A stretch of 64,000 bases of DNA from Punica granatum (taxonomy: Eukaryota; Streptophyta; Magnoliopsida; Myrtales; Lythraceae): positions 39,319,538-39,383,537 of the forward strand of contig NC_045127.1 of assembly GCF_007655135.1 (NCBI RefSeq). Direction: 5' to 3'. Positions 35,331-48,305 of the stretch are shown here, piece after piece. The notes beneath the pieces were generated by a model. It was not told the origin of the DNA, did no database searches, and saw nothing but the letters and a program-made list of their open reading frames with translations. How positions within the stretch are numbered: the stretch's first letter is position 1; each line of letters starts with the position of its first letter. The translations under genes and the position numbers were made by a program.

Positions 35331-35559
35331 CTGTGTTTGGTTTTAAATTACGATTTTAAAATCAGATTTTGATTTTGAAAAGAGTGGTATAAATAGATTC
35401 ACTCTTTGATTTTGTATGAGTTATTTTGTTTTATTGTGAAAAAAAAGTGATATAAATGGAGCTCATTCTTTGACTTTGTATGAATTATTTTGTTTTGTTG
35501 TTGATAAAATTACGTTAAAATTGTAATTTTAAAATCATATTTGTAAACTAAACAAGCCA
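35331..35559. mobile_element. Putative MITE with internal duplication
   Basis: Left end tgtttggttttaaattacga and right end (reverse complement tgtttagtttacaaatatga) form imperfect inverted repeats, each followed by gattttaaaat. Inside, a block of about 77 bp (tataaat...ttattttgtttt) is duplicated. The superfamily is not certain. Confidence 0.5.
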
Positions 35560-35952
35560 ATATCGTCTAACTGCATAATTTGTGTGCTTGGAATTGGAGA
35601 CAATTCTTGCTTCACCCGATGGCATACGTATTGTTCCCAAGTCTTCGGATAAAAGAGTGCATGATCAGCACCATCAATCGAGGGATTGATTATAAAACTA
35701 ATTATAAGAGTGCAATTTCTCGATTTTCGCATAGAACGAGGCTCTTAACATATGCACCCCTGGGATGCACATCCCTGACACGATAACAATTTAGAATGTT
35801 TTTAAGTTCTAAGTTAATATTACTAGAGCTCTCAAAATACATGACATTGACTCTGGTGAGTTCGATCGACATTAAATCAACCAGTTATAGGAGACTCCTC
35901 CAACAAAAAAATAAAAATAAAAAAATATCGCGGCTATTTTAATAATTTATAG

Positions 35953-36189
35953 TGCCGTTTGATTTCAGAGTTAAAGTAATATTAATTTTAGTTTTAATTT
36001 TGATCATGGAAAAAGATAAATGAAATGGATTATAAATTTAACTTGAAAAATGTGTATTTTTTGTTGTGTAGTGTGTTGAATTAAAGTTAAAATTAAAATT
36101 TTTGATTTAAAAAATATATATTTTTATTATGTAATATTTTGAGTTAAAGTTAAAATTAAAATTTTTTATTGTGAACCCAAACAAGCTTT
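35953..36189. mobile_element. Putative MITE
   Basis: Left end tgccgtttgatttcagagtt pairs imperfectly with right end aacccaaacaagc. Between them, variants of gttaaagttaaaattaaaat recur in both orientations. No coding capacity. Confidence 0.45.
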
Positions 36190-37900
36190 TAAAAACCCTC
36201 TTTTGTTCTCTCCCCATCGTCGCTAACAGCAAAAACCAATTCCAGCCAGGGTGCCCGGCACGTCCGGCTTTTGCTAGGTGCATCGGGCGTCACCCCTCCG
36301 CCATCGAGAAGCTAAGTCCCTCTTCTATCCTCTAGTCATGTCAGTTTTTTTCTGGTCGTCCCTTTCCGTCCCTATTCTCCTTTTCCTTTCTTCTTTTTGG
36401 ATGGGTAACGGTGGTGCAACAGTGCAGCAGCTCTGACGCGCCACGGTGAGGGTGTTGTCGCCGTCTCCTTCTCCGCTGGCTTGAGTTCGTCCCTCTCCGT
36501 CCGGTGGTTCTCCCTCACTACGGCGACTCAAATCTGGAGCTTACACTGGAGGTTCAAATCCTCCAGGTTCGATCCGGTTGCTCCGATGTCGCGGCATCGA
36601 GCCTCCCCTCCTCCCGGTGGTGGCTCAGACTTCTGGAGCAGGTGGAAAGGGCTCTCCAGGCTGTGATAGCGGCACCCCCTTCCCTACTCCGTTCGATGGC
36701 GTGGTGCGTATTGGCGGCGGCCTCCAGCTCCCTGCCGGAGGTCGTGATCGCCATCTCTGGCAGTCCGTCTGGTACTGTGAAGGCAGAGCTGATGTGAGGG
36801 GCCTTTGTGAGGACTATTGTCCGGATTGTTTCAGGTCAGGTTCGAGTCTAAGAACAAATGGCCTAATTTGAGATTTTCTAAGAATCGGCTTAGTGAAATC
36901 TAAGAAAAATAAATGATTTTCAAGAAAATGAAATTTCATTTTCAATTTTTTAAATAAAATTGAAATATATATGTATATATATATCTAATTTAAACATATA
37001 ATTTAATTTTTTATTTTTACTTTTTTATATAATTAGAAAAATGTATTTCTAGATTCTAGAATAGAATGCTTATTATAGACTTGTGATTATATTAGAATGA
37101 ATGAAATAGACACGTCTGTGAAGATGCGGACTATCTGCACTTGGACAGAAAAAACCCTATGGAGCTTTACTTTCTTGGGATTGGCTTTGGGCATTTTTCT
37201 GTGCAACTTTAGAGCTGAGGCGTTCTCCACCCTCCAGTTTGTCTGTCCATTTCCTCTCCTCTCCTATGGCGGTTTCTCGTCTATATTCTACCCATCACTT
37301 CTTTACAACGGCAACACCCCCGCCCATCATAGTAAAGGATTACGCTCCTAGACGGACCAGTTATGCCTCTCGCCAGTTCAAATAAACTTTTTGTGGCTTG
37401 CCTATTTATTTTTTTTTGTTGGTTTGGAGCTCCCTTGATGATGGTCTCTGGTTTGAATCGTCCAAAGAAACCTTAGTTACTTGGATGCGTTGGTTTGATT
37501 GTCTTTTAATTGAGCAGTTTATGGCTAGGTTCATTGAGCTTTGTCTATGTATTGTGATCTGTGATGAGAGCTTGCGTTAGGGTACCAACCCAAGACATCC
37601 TTCTTATTCCATTTCTCGCAACGTAGATAGAAATTCACCACGGATTAATAGACTGAATTGATGACCCCCTACCTAGTTTCACTGGGGTTCGTGCTGAATT
37701 GTTACAGGAAGATGGTTGACCGGAATTCTTGTTTTCAAGATGACTTACTATAATTGTAATGTTCTTACTTGACGTGACTTTTTAAAGTCAATTTTCTTTT
37801 ATACTTTGCTCGTCGGGTCAATCAATATATCATGCTCTTGTAATTCATGCGTACTGCTTCGATATTTTCCCTGTATCTATTTTTACAGTGAATCAATGCA
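36190..37900. other. GC-richer unassigned region
   Basis: Positions 36190-36880 are GC-rich with overlapping short frames in several phases but no motif. Positions 37100-37900 look like untranslated or LINE 3'-end-type sequence. Codon pattern and frames do not support a conserved protein. Possibly a decayed retroelement or a pseudogene fragment. Confidence 0.3.
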
Positions 37901-40900
37901 TCCATTTGGATATGAACAAAAGATTCTCATTACTGTTTGAGAAAAAAATCCTCTAACAAAAAAAATTATATGAGTAGACTAAAAAGTCACTCTCGAAGTG
38001 GATGGAATGGAATAGTACAATGTAATATATACATATATATATATATATATCATATAAAAATTGTCCCCACACATGCATAATACTTCCTTTCCACCATAGA
38101 ATAATGCACTTAGTAGAGGTTGCATCAACAAGTAGACATGTCTTTGAAAAGCATTTTGTTCTCATAGGAACATTATCAGATAGGGCCAATAGCATCCTCG
38201 AAAGCAAATTTAACAGTTAAGCTTGACCTAGTAATGTGGGGTGGTTCAGATGAATTGACACCTCTTACTCGTAAATAAAAATTTTATATTCTAATTTTAT
38301 GAATATAAATATATATATATAATTGGAAGAGTTTTACCTTTTAAAAAGTCATTAGTCAAACTCAATTAGTCAGAACTCATTGAATTTCAAGATATAAGAT
38401 GATAAAAAACAATCAATAGTCAAATTGCTTCTTTCAACCGGAAGTTTGTGTTCGCGTCTGCTTCCAAATTATCCATGAAAAAAAAGGCCCCTAATAGATT
38501 TTTCTTTTTCTGAAAGAGCGATTTCACTATATTAAATTGGTTAATTAATTGTTTTCTCTTTTTCAAAACAGAGTTTTCGGCTCAAGTTGATTAGTGAAAA
38601 ATTTGTTCCATTTTTTATAAGTGTGATCATATGACACATCAAAAGATATGCTCTCCTGTAATAACATAAAATAGAATGTAATATTTTATCACAAGATAGG
38701 TCCAACACAGCACATTCTATTATGGGACATCATTTTCTGAGGAAATTAAAATAGTAAAGACTGATTAATTACACATATTCCCAACTGTTCAACAAAAGTA
38801 TCTCAATGAATATTACCAAATTCTACGGTGAATAATTTTGAACGTTTAGATCCCTCATTTACTATAGACCGTCCATTTTACATAAATTTTTTTAAGTATT
38901 TATATTCTTTATAATTCAATTTTTATCCCACAAACCTTCAATAGTGTTACAAGTTCGTGTTCGTGGTGTTCTTGGGTAAGGTCTTGGCTTTCTAGGCGTA
39001 CTCCTCAAACTCCTCCTATTAAAACCAACATGATGGAAATTACAATCATGAGGTAACATCTCAACTTCCTATCAGGTGCCCCAGCGATAAATCTAACAAA
39101 CTTTAATAGGATCTGACCACATATCTCTATATCTTTTATACTATTCTCCTGGACCTTAGTCATCCACGGATCCTATCATGCACATCTATGGAACCTTCTC
39201 GTTGCCAACAATTCCATCCGGAATCGGGACACGATCGACAGTAATATAATCGGCTCCTATCTTCAAACAAGGTATCCGATTTAAATGAACACGATTAACA
39301 CGTGAATGGAGAAACTATGGGAGCTGCACTAATGGGCCGGAACAATTTCCAGTTACATGGAAGATGATGAAATAGACAAAGCGACGTAGGGATAATCAAG
39401 AAGCAAATGAGTCTCAAATCAATATGCACTGATCGAATGATTGAGTTGAAAATCATCAGGCGATTCCATCGAAGGGGGATAATAAGAATCAAACCTTCAA
39501 ACCCATTTCTAGTTTCTTGGAGAGGGACTAAACCGTATGGTTGAGACGAGAGTGGAAAACCATTTAATCAAATTGTTTAATTGAGCTTCTCGTAAATCGA
39601 TTTGCTTAACCGATTTGGTTTAATATTACACGTGGCACAATAATAGGAATCAACTTCATCAATCTAAATTTGTGATGGGATTGAAGACTGACTGAAAGAA
39701 TTGTGGATAAAAATCACATTTTATATAACAAAAGAATCATATCGTGATTTTTTTGGAATGTTTTTAAAATTTATAAAAATGAATTGTCCATATTATATTG
39801 AGGAGAATCTAAGGGCCCAAATTAGTTATGTATGGTGTGAAAAAAATAAAAAATATGCACTGAAAAGGCAAACATGAATATTGTAGGTCCAATGTACTAC
39901 TCGGTCCGTGGACCTCCTTTGCAATCGAAAAAAATATTATGGGTCTAGCCCAAGTACAATTTATTGATAAAAAGGTGATTGGTTTAACAATATTTCCTAA
40001 ATCACATAAAGAAAAGATAGAACATTTCTAGAATTTAGGAGTCAATATATATATATATATAGTATAGATAGATCATTGAAAAGGTTCTTTTCTGATAATC
40101 CTCATTTTCTTAATATTTCTCAATGTTTTATTTTAACTTTGGAAACTATCAAAGAATAATAAAATTTAACTACTAGATCTATTAGTGCGTTGCATGTGAA
40201 AAGTATACATGAAGTATATCTTGATCAAGTTGAAAATCCATATTACCAAAATTTCAAAAATATAAACAAAAAGTAAATTTATTAGAAAAATATAATTATA
40301 TATAACATGATTGATTATCTTATTGATTAATGTAAGTGTACCAAATATATAGATGCGAATTACTTAATCAACTATTGGAAGCAATTGGTAAAGTTTTTTT
40401 TAAAATAAAATATACTTTTTATTACCTAAACTAAAAATAATTAAGTCAATTGAAATGTAAAATTACATAAAAAGGAATCAGAACAACGATATCAGTGAAC
40501 CATACTTCTTAAACCATCAATTATTCCAAGTTACGATATTTTTTCACTTTCGCATCAGGTGCACGCAATTACTTGGGCTAAAGACTCTTAAATCAGAAGT
40601 GCTTAAAAATTAAATATCGTAACTTCAAACATTTAAAATGGCATAGGTTAATCTCACATGAGAATTAACATAGTATATCTGCGAAAAGGTGTAAGACTAA
40701 GTCCCGCAGCTGCATATTAATTAGATAACGAACGTCCTAGAAGAAATTATTCATGAAAATGTTAAGAAATATTAAATAGCGTGCTTTTAACAAACAAAGT
40801 ATATTTGGTAAGGATTAAAATATAGAAGTAATGAATATTTATATGTCATCTTCTTTTCAGTGTATAATGTATGCATTTCTTCTTTCTTCTCAAAATTTGA

Positions 40901-41885
40901 ATTTTGATATCTCTATTAGATAAAATATATAAGAGAAGTACAACGTGGATAGGGTAAGTCAACACTCAAAGGAGATTAATTTCAACCAGTACGCTAAGAA
41001 CATCTAATGGCCTACCGAAAAGAGAAATTTTAAAATGCAATGACCATGAACTTTTATCCTAGTTGTGAATTGAATGTTAGAATGAAGATAGAAATCTAGC
41101 ACACATATATTGGAGATCGTTAGTAAATTAATAATTTACTTTATCTTATTTTTATGAGGAAATAAAGAAATATATAAAAAGAAATCTTAAATGATTGTGC
41201 CTCACAATAATTTGATAGGAACCAATATATATTTACAACTAATAATGATTATTGCAATTAATTGGTACTTTTTCACGTCACATGGTGATATATGATCATC
41301 GAAGAGTTTGCCGAAGTCTAATGAATGAAAATTAAACAAAAAAAAATTCTTAGTTCAAGCATGAGTGCAAGTAGCCATTTCACAAGTTGGGAGATAAGCT
41401 TAATTAACATATAAGTTAGAACAAACAACCAATTAGCATAGAGAAAGTTTTGCTCGCGTACAAAAACTTTGGTATAATTTTTTATAAGTACACACAAGGT
41501 GCAGGATAGCACTAAGCCAACATCCTCTATAACTGGGAAGCCAATGATTAGAACCAGATTTTGTTCTAAATTTGAAGACATGATGGGCTAGCCAGTTGAA
41601 TTCCTCGATCAACTTAGGCTAGCTAGACTCGATTTTCAGTGAGTCGATACTATTCTATTTAAGAGCCGATCGGAGCCTCAAGGTATATTAAGATCTAGTT
41701 ATTCAACTAGGCCTTGGGGATATGGAGCTACCCGCCTAAGTTATTATTGATTCAGTCTGCTAACCTAGATTCCAGATTTGGAGATCTAATTAGGTCCAAA
41801 AGGCTGGTAGGTCGATTGGAACACCCCAGTTCAGAAACCCAGAATTCTTTTCACGGTATGCACGATATTTTACTTCATTTTAAAG
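37901..41885. other. AT-rich intergenic DNA, no gene recognised
   Basis: Microsatellites (TA)n lie at about 38033-38050 and 40045-40062. No open frame with a recognisable motif and no paired transposon ends seen. Confidence 0.65.
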
Positions 41886-42098
41886 TATTACGGGATATAC
41901 AGGATCGTATTCCATATTTCAAGGGATTTTTCCTTTCATGTACATGAGGTTATTTATGTACATTTTCTTCTTGATGGGGTAGATCTGTTAGTTTCCTTTG
42001 TTGGGGATTTTGATCCCATGAGAAGTCATGTAACCTGTATATATGCTTCCGACTATCAATGCAGAATTCAGCTCTTTTGGCTACATTGAAAATTGATA
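41886..42098 (+). repeat. 5' LTR of copia D
   Basis: About 213 bp, followed by tggtcagagtg, a damaged form of the tRNA-iMet primer site TGGTATCAGAGC. It pairs with 58508-58704. Confidence 0.8.
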
Positions 42099-42159
42099 TG
42101 GTCAGAGTGACGATCATGAGGCCGATCGTTTTCGTTGAGCTATTTTCTTGTCCGTCCTG

Positions 42160-43635
42160 ATGTCGAGCGGGACGAAGGAGCCGACTGGTACTGGGACTTC
42201 AGTTCCATCCGCCTTCGTGCTAAGTCCCTTGGATGGCCCAAGTAACCAGCTTATTTCGTGTTTATTGAATGGGAGGAATTACTTGACTTGGTTGAGGGCA
42301 ATGCGCACAGTCATCCGTGCCAAGAATAAGCCTGGTTTTCTGGATGGCACCGTGATGAATCCGAACGATGGGGATCCGCTTGCTGATCAATGGCACATCT
42401 GCAATTCCATGCTTGTTGCTTGGATTTTCAACCATCTAGAGAAACACCTACAGACTACTATAGATAATGCAGAAGATGCCAAAGTCCTTTGGGATGACTT
42501 AAAGGAACGGTATTCTCAAGGTAACGAGACCCGCATACATCAGATTAAGATTGAAATTTGTCTGATGCGACAGGAAGGACAATGAGTTCAGGATTATTGT
42601 TCCAAATTGAACGGGCTGTGGGATGAGTAGGAGAATTTCCAAGAAACTCCGATGTGCACATGCGAGGCGGTGACCTAGATAGCGGCATAATGAGAAAAGG
42701 AGAGGGCCCACTGGCTTCTTATGGGTCTTAGCTCGGAGTATGCTACTATTTGTTCCAACATATTGAGCATGTATCCCATGTCCAGCATGAGTAAGACTTT
42801 CGCGATGGAGGCTAATGAGGGAGCGCAACGAATTATTTATCATAATCAATAAACTATTTCTGACAGTATTGCATTTTTGGCTAAGCCGAATTATCAGCAG
42901 GAGGAGCTCGTCCAAATGGTGCAGGCATGATCCTCGGGGGCGACCAATATGCAATTACTGTGGCCGGCTGGGACACATAAAAACCACTTGCTATCAGTTA
43001 CATGCGCCGTCCTAGCTTGCAGCAGAGTTCTGCAGATCGACAGCCCAAGCAGCAGAAATGGAATGACAACACGCCCGTCAACCAATACGGTCCACCACAG
43101 CTTTCTCAGCCCAAGCCGTGGCAAACGAAATGGGGCCAACCAAACAGCTCTAATCAGAAGCAGACACGGTCTAGTCAATAGAGTAACCAGGCAAGCCAGC
43201 ACACGTTTGTGGCTTAGCAGCAGCAGGGCCAGTCCGGTGAATCGAGCAGTAGCCAACTGCCCATGTTTTTTGATTGGCAGATCCAGTGTTTGCTGAGCTG
43301 GATTGGCCCTGATGAACCCAATCCTGAGCCATTGTCTAGTAAAATTATTCAGCCTGTGAATTCTACTATTGATTGGATCGTAGATTCAGATGCTTCTCGA
43401 CACATGATGGGTACCCTTGATCACTTATTTGATGTGAAGCCAATTAGCAATATTATTCGGATTCATGTGCCTAATGGTGTGACCAGGCTGAGACATATTA
43501 GAAAGGTTGATTTTTGTGGTGGCCTAACTCTTGACGGTGTATTATATGTCCCGTATTTCGACAGTACCCTTATTTTAGTAGCATGGTTATGCAGTGACTG
43601 CACGTTCAAGAGGATGTATTGAGTGTGAAGTTAGT
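42160..43635 (+). pseudogene. Copia D gag and protease, broken
   Basis: The ATG at 42160 begins a gag with LLNGRNYLTWLRAM and WHICNSMLVAWIFNHL, the retrotransposon gag fold typical of short-LTR plant copia elements. Stops begin at 42583. A zinc knuckle (CNYCGRLGHIKTTC) lies near 42945 in a shifted frame. The protease motif near 43385 reads DSDASRHMM, with Asp where Gly is expected. Coding stops at 43620, shortly before the copia C insertion. Confidence 0.85.
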
Positions 43636-43640
43636 GTTAG

Positions 43641-45490
43641 TGATATGCCCTAAAACCTGATTTATGTATTTGAATAATTCATATTATGGTAATAAAGTTT
43701 ATTCTATTATTCGTATATTGTCCATGTTTATTAGAATAAAGTCCTTTAGATATTTTGAATGCTTCATTATTAAAGAGTTAAGAATATGAGTGATGAAGTA
43801 ATTCGGTAAGAATATCTTTAAACTGTTCACGATTGTAGAAGACTTAACTGGACATTATTTCTCCGGATAGATCGTCATCTCTATCTGTATCCATGATTAG
43901 TATACGGATACTAATGAAAATAGAGTCGTGAGTGTCATACTATCTGATAACTGTTATCATGACAAACATGTGGATGGTTATATGATAAGTAGTCAAACGT
44001 GACGTGCAGATAATATTCATACGGTAATTTACTAATGGTGATGAATGTTATCTGGATTGTATTAGTGCATATAGTCCTAGACTTGAGATGAAATGCTATA
44101 TCATGTATAGGTGGTTAGGATTTGCTACTATTAATGTATTTGTGCTTAGCATGAGTATTCGGCAAATAATGGTTCTAGTTAATTATACTTGGAGGTAGGT
44201 GTCCGATCAAGACGGGATTCACTAACCTTAGTAGACAGGGAAAATTTCCTATGGAAGTTTGTTTTTTTCTAGATCGAAAAATCCTCGGACGAGATAGATA
44301 GACTTGAATAGAAAGGAATTTATGTTCAAGTACTACAAATCTAATAATGAAATTAGAGAGTTCATAAGATCGACTATAGAGTTTAGCATTTACCGTAATT
44401 CTAGCTAGATTAGGATTTTGTAGTGCATGGCATATACGATCAAAGGTCCATCAGAATATTTCAATTATACATTCATCATCATTTGGATTATTACGATATG
44501 CTGCTAGGTGTCACTCGTGAACTATGGGAACCAAGGGCATTTTGGGAATTATACTTTCAGTTATAAAAAAAGTTTCTGGTAGTGTCAAATAAGTTGATAC
44601 TACAATCCCATTGTCATTTGATGATGAACCTAGTTAGTCACACACATTGAGTGTGTCTAAACCGAGAAAAGAATTAATTCTAATTAAGGAAGTTAATTAG
44701 GAATTAATTATCGAACGAGGCTTGCAATGTGGTTGTAAGGGTGCTAGCACATCCTGAAGCCGAGTTCAATTTCAAGGATAAATCTAATTATGGAAATACG
44801 ATAGTTTTCTTATTTAGAAAGTTTCTGTAAATAGATTGTCTATTAGTTGAAACTCGCGTCAATGACTTGTTTGATCTTTCTTTCTTACTACAAGGGCAAG
44901 TCATCGGATGACTTAAAATGTAAGGACTTATTTGTGATCTATTAATTAATGTGAATTAATTAATAATTGCGATAAAATCCTTAAGGTAAAGATATATATA
45001 GATATGATCTTCCGGTTAACCCTAGAATGTAATCTATCATCAAGACTCGATATTAGAGTAAAAGAGAGGAGGTTTCGGCTGAGGCAATTACAGCAGTTCA
45101 GCCACACAAATCCCAAGGGTGATCGGAGTTCTTCTTGGCTCATGTTCGGCGTTTTGGTGTTGTCCTTGACGTCTTTGAAGAGATCCTTTCATTTCGTGAT
45201 GATTCCGCTCGAGATCGGTGACCTAGATCGAAGTGTACTGGTCGAAAGGAGTCTAATCTCGGTGGAGACGTGCTCGTATGGACGAGCCAGAGATCGGACA
45301 CTTGGACGGTTAGTATAAAAGTCTAAACTTTTTCTTATGGATTCGATATGTGATGTTATCTACTTGTTTAAAAGGCGATTCTTATGTCAAAATGTGATCT
45401 TGAAGTTTTTGATTAAATGAGCACGCGATAAAAAAATTGATTTTTACCGTATTTAACATTTATGCTGCGCATGTGCTTGGTTTTCTAATA
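43641..45490 (+). repeat. 5' LTR of copia C
   Basis: Begins tgatatgccctaaaacctg and ends ttttctaata. Followed by tggcattagagc (45492-45503), a two-mismatch version of the tRNA-iMet primer site. Confidence 0.92.
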
Positions 45491-45491
45491 G

Positions 45492-45503
45492 TGGCATTAG
45501 AGC
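45492..45503 (+). promoter_or_regulatory. Degenerate primer binding site of copia C
   Basis: tggcattagagc against the canonical TGGTATCAGAGC. Both differences are transitions. Confidence 0.8.
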
Positions 45504-45777
45504 TACCCTTCTATATGATTAGATACATGTTTTGTGCCTAATTTGGTGGTTGATTGTGGTTTATTAAAGTGTTTGATAAATCGATATCGGATCGGGCACG
45601 AGAAATCGTTTCTCGAAACTGGGTTTAGATCATCGAACCGGTGATCTCTCTCGACTGAAAGGTCAGCAGCGAGATGGCCTTTAAGGGGCCAGGAACAGTA
45701 GCACCAGGTGGCTGCTGGACGACCACAAGGGGCTAGAGGTGGCTACAAAGGTTGCAGCAATCGCTGGTCTCCTAGCG

Positions 45778-45940
45778 GCTGGTCGCGATTAGCCGCGACT
45801 GAGCGCGACTGGACGCGATTGGGCGCGCGACTGTGTGCACGACTGGATGCGACTGGGCGCGTGACTGGACGAGACTGGGGCGTGACTGAATGCGCAACTG
45901 GACGTGATTATGAAGCGCGAGACTGGACATGACTGTCCGG
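45778..45940 (+). repeat. About 10-bp GCGACTGGRC tandem repeat in the copia C leader
   Basis: About a dozen imperfect units such as gcgactggac, gcgactgggc and gcgtgactgg follow one another between primer site and gag. The tract is very GC-rich against an AT-rich surround. It may be a structured leader; that is inference. Confidence 0.7.
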
Positions 45941-46609
45941 AACCGGCAATCGTTGCATAATAAGCAAATTTCAATATTTTCGGAAATAAGATTTTCAAAA
46001 CAATTAATTACCAAAATTGTTTTTCGTAAAATTTGATTTTTATGAAATTGGATATTTGATATCTTATTCTAATGAGATTAGAAATTTGATATTTGATATC
46101 AAAAAGGATTTTGGAAGATACACTAGATATATGATATATTGTATATTATTCAAAATTGAAAATTTCCTAATATGTGATATTCGGATATTTTGTAAAGAGT
46201 TACAAAATTGGCACGAAATTTATTTTCCTTTTATGCTATTAGTTTCCTTTTATAAATTTCGAGCATGATGTGTGATTATGGACTTTAGGAAATTTTGTTT
46301 AATTCTTGTGGCTCTAGGATTAGGCTAATAGTAAGTCCATGATCATGCATATGATCATATGATGTGTGAATACGGATAATGTGCAAAGTGAAACCATATA
46401 GTAATTAGGTCACCTAATAGAAAATCTTCCAAATTAGAATATTAAGTCAGGAATGGCACGAGGTTGTGAATCTATGTCATGGCTCTCCACCAAAGCATTC
46501 TCCAGAGAGTTTTGGTTTGTTTCGTTGTCGGTCATGGACACACAGGGGCACAAGACAGACTAAGAGATCTTTTTGCATGAATGTAGAAGCATGTGATGTT
46601 TTAGATTGT

Positions 46610-46815
46610 CGGTTGCCAATAACGGCAGGCACCTGAGGTAGCTGACACCTAGGTTTTGGTAGGTTAGACTTAACTATGTATGAAGGACCAATAACGACAG
46701 GCACCTAAGGTCTGGAGTACTAGGAGCCGGATTGATTGAGTCGTACATAGAGATGTACTGAACAAGGAGTTGTTCGCTTGTAGAATGCTTGTTTCCAATA
46801 ATGGCAAGCACCTGA
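46610..46815 (+). repeat. Dispersed leader repeats, CCAATAACGGCAGGCACCT
   Basis: Copies near 46615, 46690 and 46795 differ by a few bases, with 75-105 bp spacing. They sit about 200-400 bp before gag and have no coding potential. Confidence 0.65.
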
Positions 46816-47000
46816 TGGAATTAGCATTTTATGAGAATTCAATCACTAGTTACGAATCTTTCCGATTATGATTCCTGTTACCTATTTTGAAAGTGTAGGA
46901 TTCGAAAAGATAGTAGGGGACCATTTTAATTGAAAGTCCATGATCATTATGGTCAATATACATAAATTCACTAATTGTAATCTTGTTATTTTCTGCAGTT

Positions 47001-48263
47001 ATGATAAGTATGAAATATGTGAATCCTCTCTCGTGTATACTAAGTGATAATAGGCTCACTGGGCCTAACTTTTCGGACTGGCTTCGTAACCTGAACATTG
47101 TCCTGAATATGGAGGCTCTGGGATACATCATGCAAACTCAGGAGATTGAACTCCCTAGCGGGAATGTTACGAGTGATCAGCAACATGGTTGTTAGAATCA
47201 TGATTCGAGTCGTAGAATCGTACGATTCTACGATTCAAGGGAGGCCAACCGATTCCGATTGCACCTGGTGGATCGGAGAAGTAAAATCGGAGTGGAATCG
47301 GGAGTTGAATCGGTAAATCGTGGAATCGGTGCGAGTCACCCAATTCTACAATGTGCTGCCACTGCCAGCCCAAACATGGTACAAGCCTAGCCAAGCAGCC
47401 CAAGCCCATCCCATTTTCTCTGTGGGTCCATGAAACAGCCCAAGCCCACCCGACTTTTTTTTTTTAAAACAAAAACCCTTCTTCACGGGTTAGATCGAAG
47501 GAGGATTGGAAGAACTGAACTTTTTTGCCCTTTTTCTCCGATGCCTCCGCCTCCGCTTCAATCTACAGCTCGAGCTCGCTCCCCGTCCCGAGCTCAGTCT
47601 CCGCTTCTCCGATTGAAGCCTCCGCCTCTGCCTCAACTCAAGCTCGCTTCCCCTCCCAGTCTCCGTCTCCACTTCTCCGATTGAAGCCTCCGCCTCCGCT
47701 TCAATCTCAGCTCGAGCTCGCTCTCCCTTCCGGATCCGGTCTCCATCTCCACTTGTCTCAGCTCGAGCTCTGCTTTCTTGGAGGTCTCTCCTCGGTCTCA
47801 GTCAATTTTAAGGTGAGGCTTTGACAGTTTGACTCTTTGAGTTCTCTCTGCCCGCTGAATCCTGAATCGGAAAATGTTGTTTTGCTGTTGATGCTGGCTC
47901 TGAGTCAGGGGTGAGGGGAAAATCAATGCGTTATTAGATTGGAATCAAGGGTGAGGGAAAATCAAAGCATGCGAGGAAGCTGCCGATGTTTGCATGTTCT
48001 CCCATGTTATACGTTTTGACTTTTCATCCCAAGTTGGGATTGTAATTTCCATTTTAGTGGGGAAAGAACCTGCACTTTTGTGATCAATCAACTTATTTTT
48101 TCAGATGTTCTTTGGGAGAATCCTTTAGAAATGAAACTTGACATAATCATGTAAATATCGACAATGCCATCTTGAGATTATATGCTTTTTTTTGTATATG
48201 AAAATTGTAGTGTATTAATTTCCCTTTATTCGTCACATTATCGACACAGTAGCAGCAACAACG

Positions 48264-48305
<42 letters not shown>

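Noticed and set aside
36325..36871. Cluster of overlapping frames in a GC-rich block
   Set aside because: Several frames of similar length in both strands with no motif or splice support; consistent with GC-rich non-coding repeat.
45708..45932. Arg/Trp/Gly-rich 74-residue frame
   Set aside because: Product of the 10-bp GCGACTGG tandem repeat in the copia C leader.
47430..47824. Pro/Ser/Leu-rich frames
   Set aside because: Inside the non-autonomous hAT element, from CT-rich leader-type sequence; no domain.
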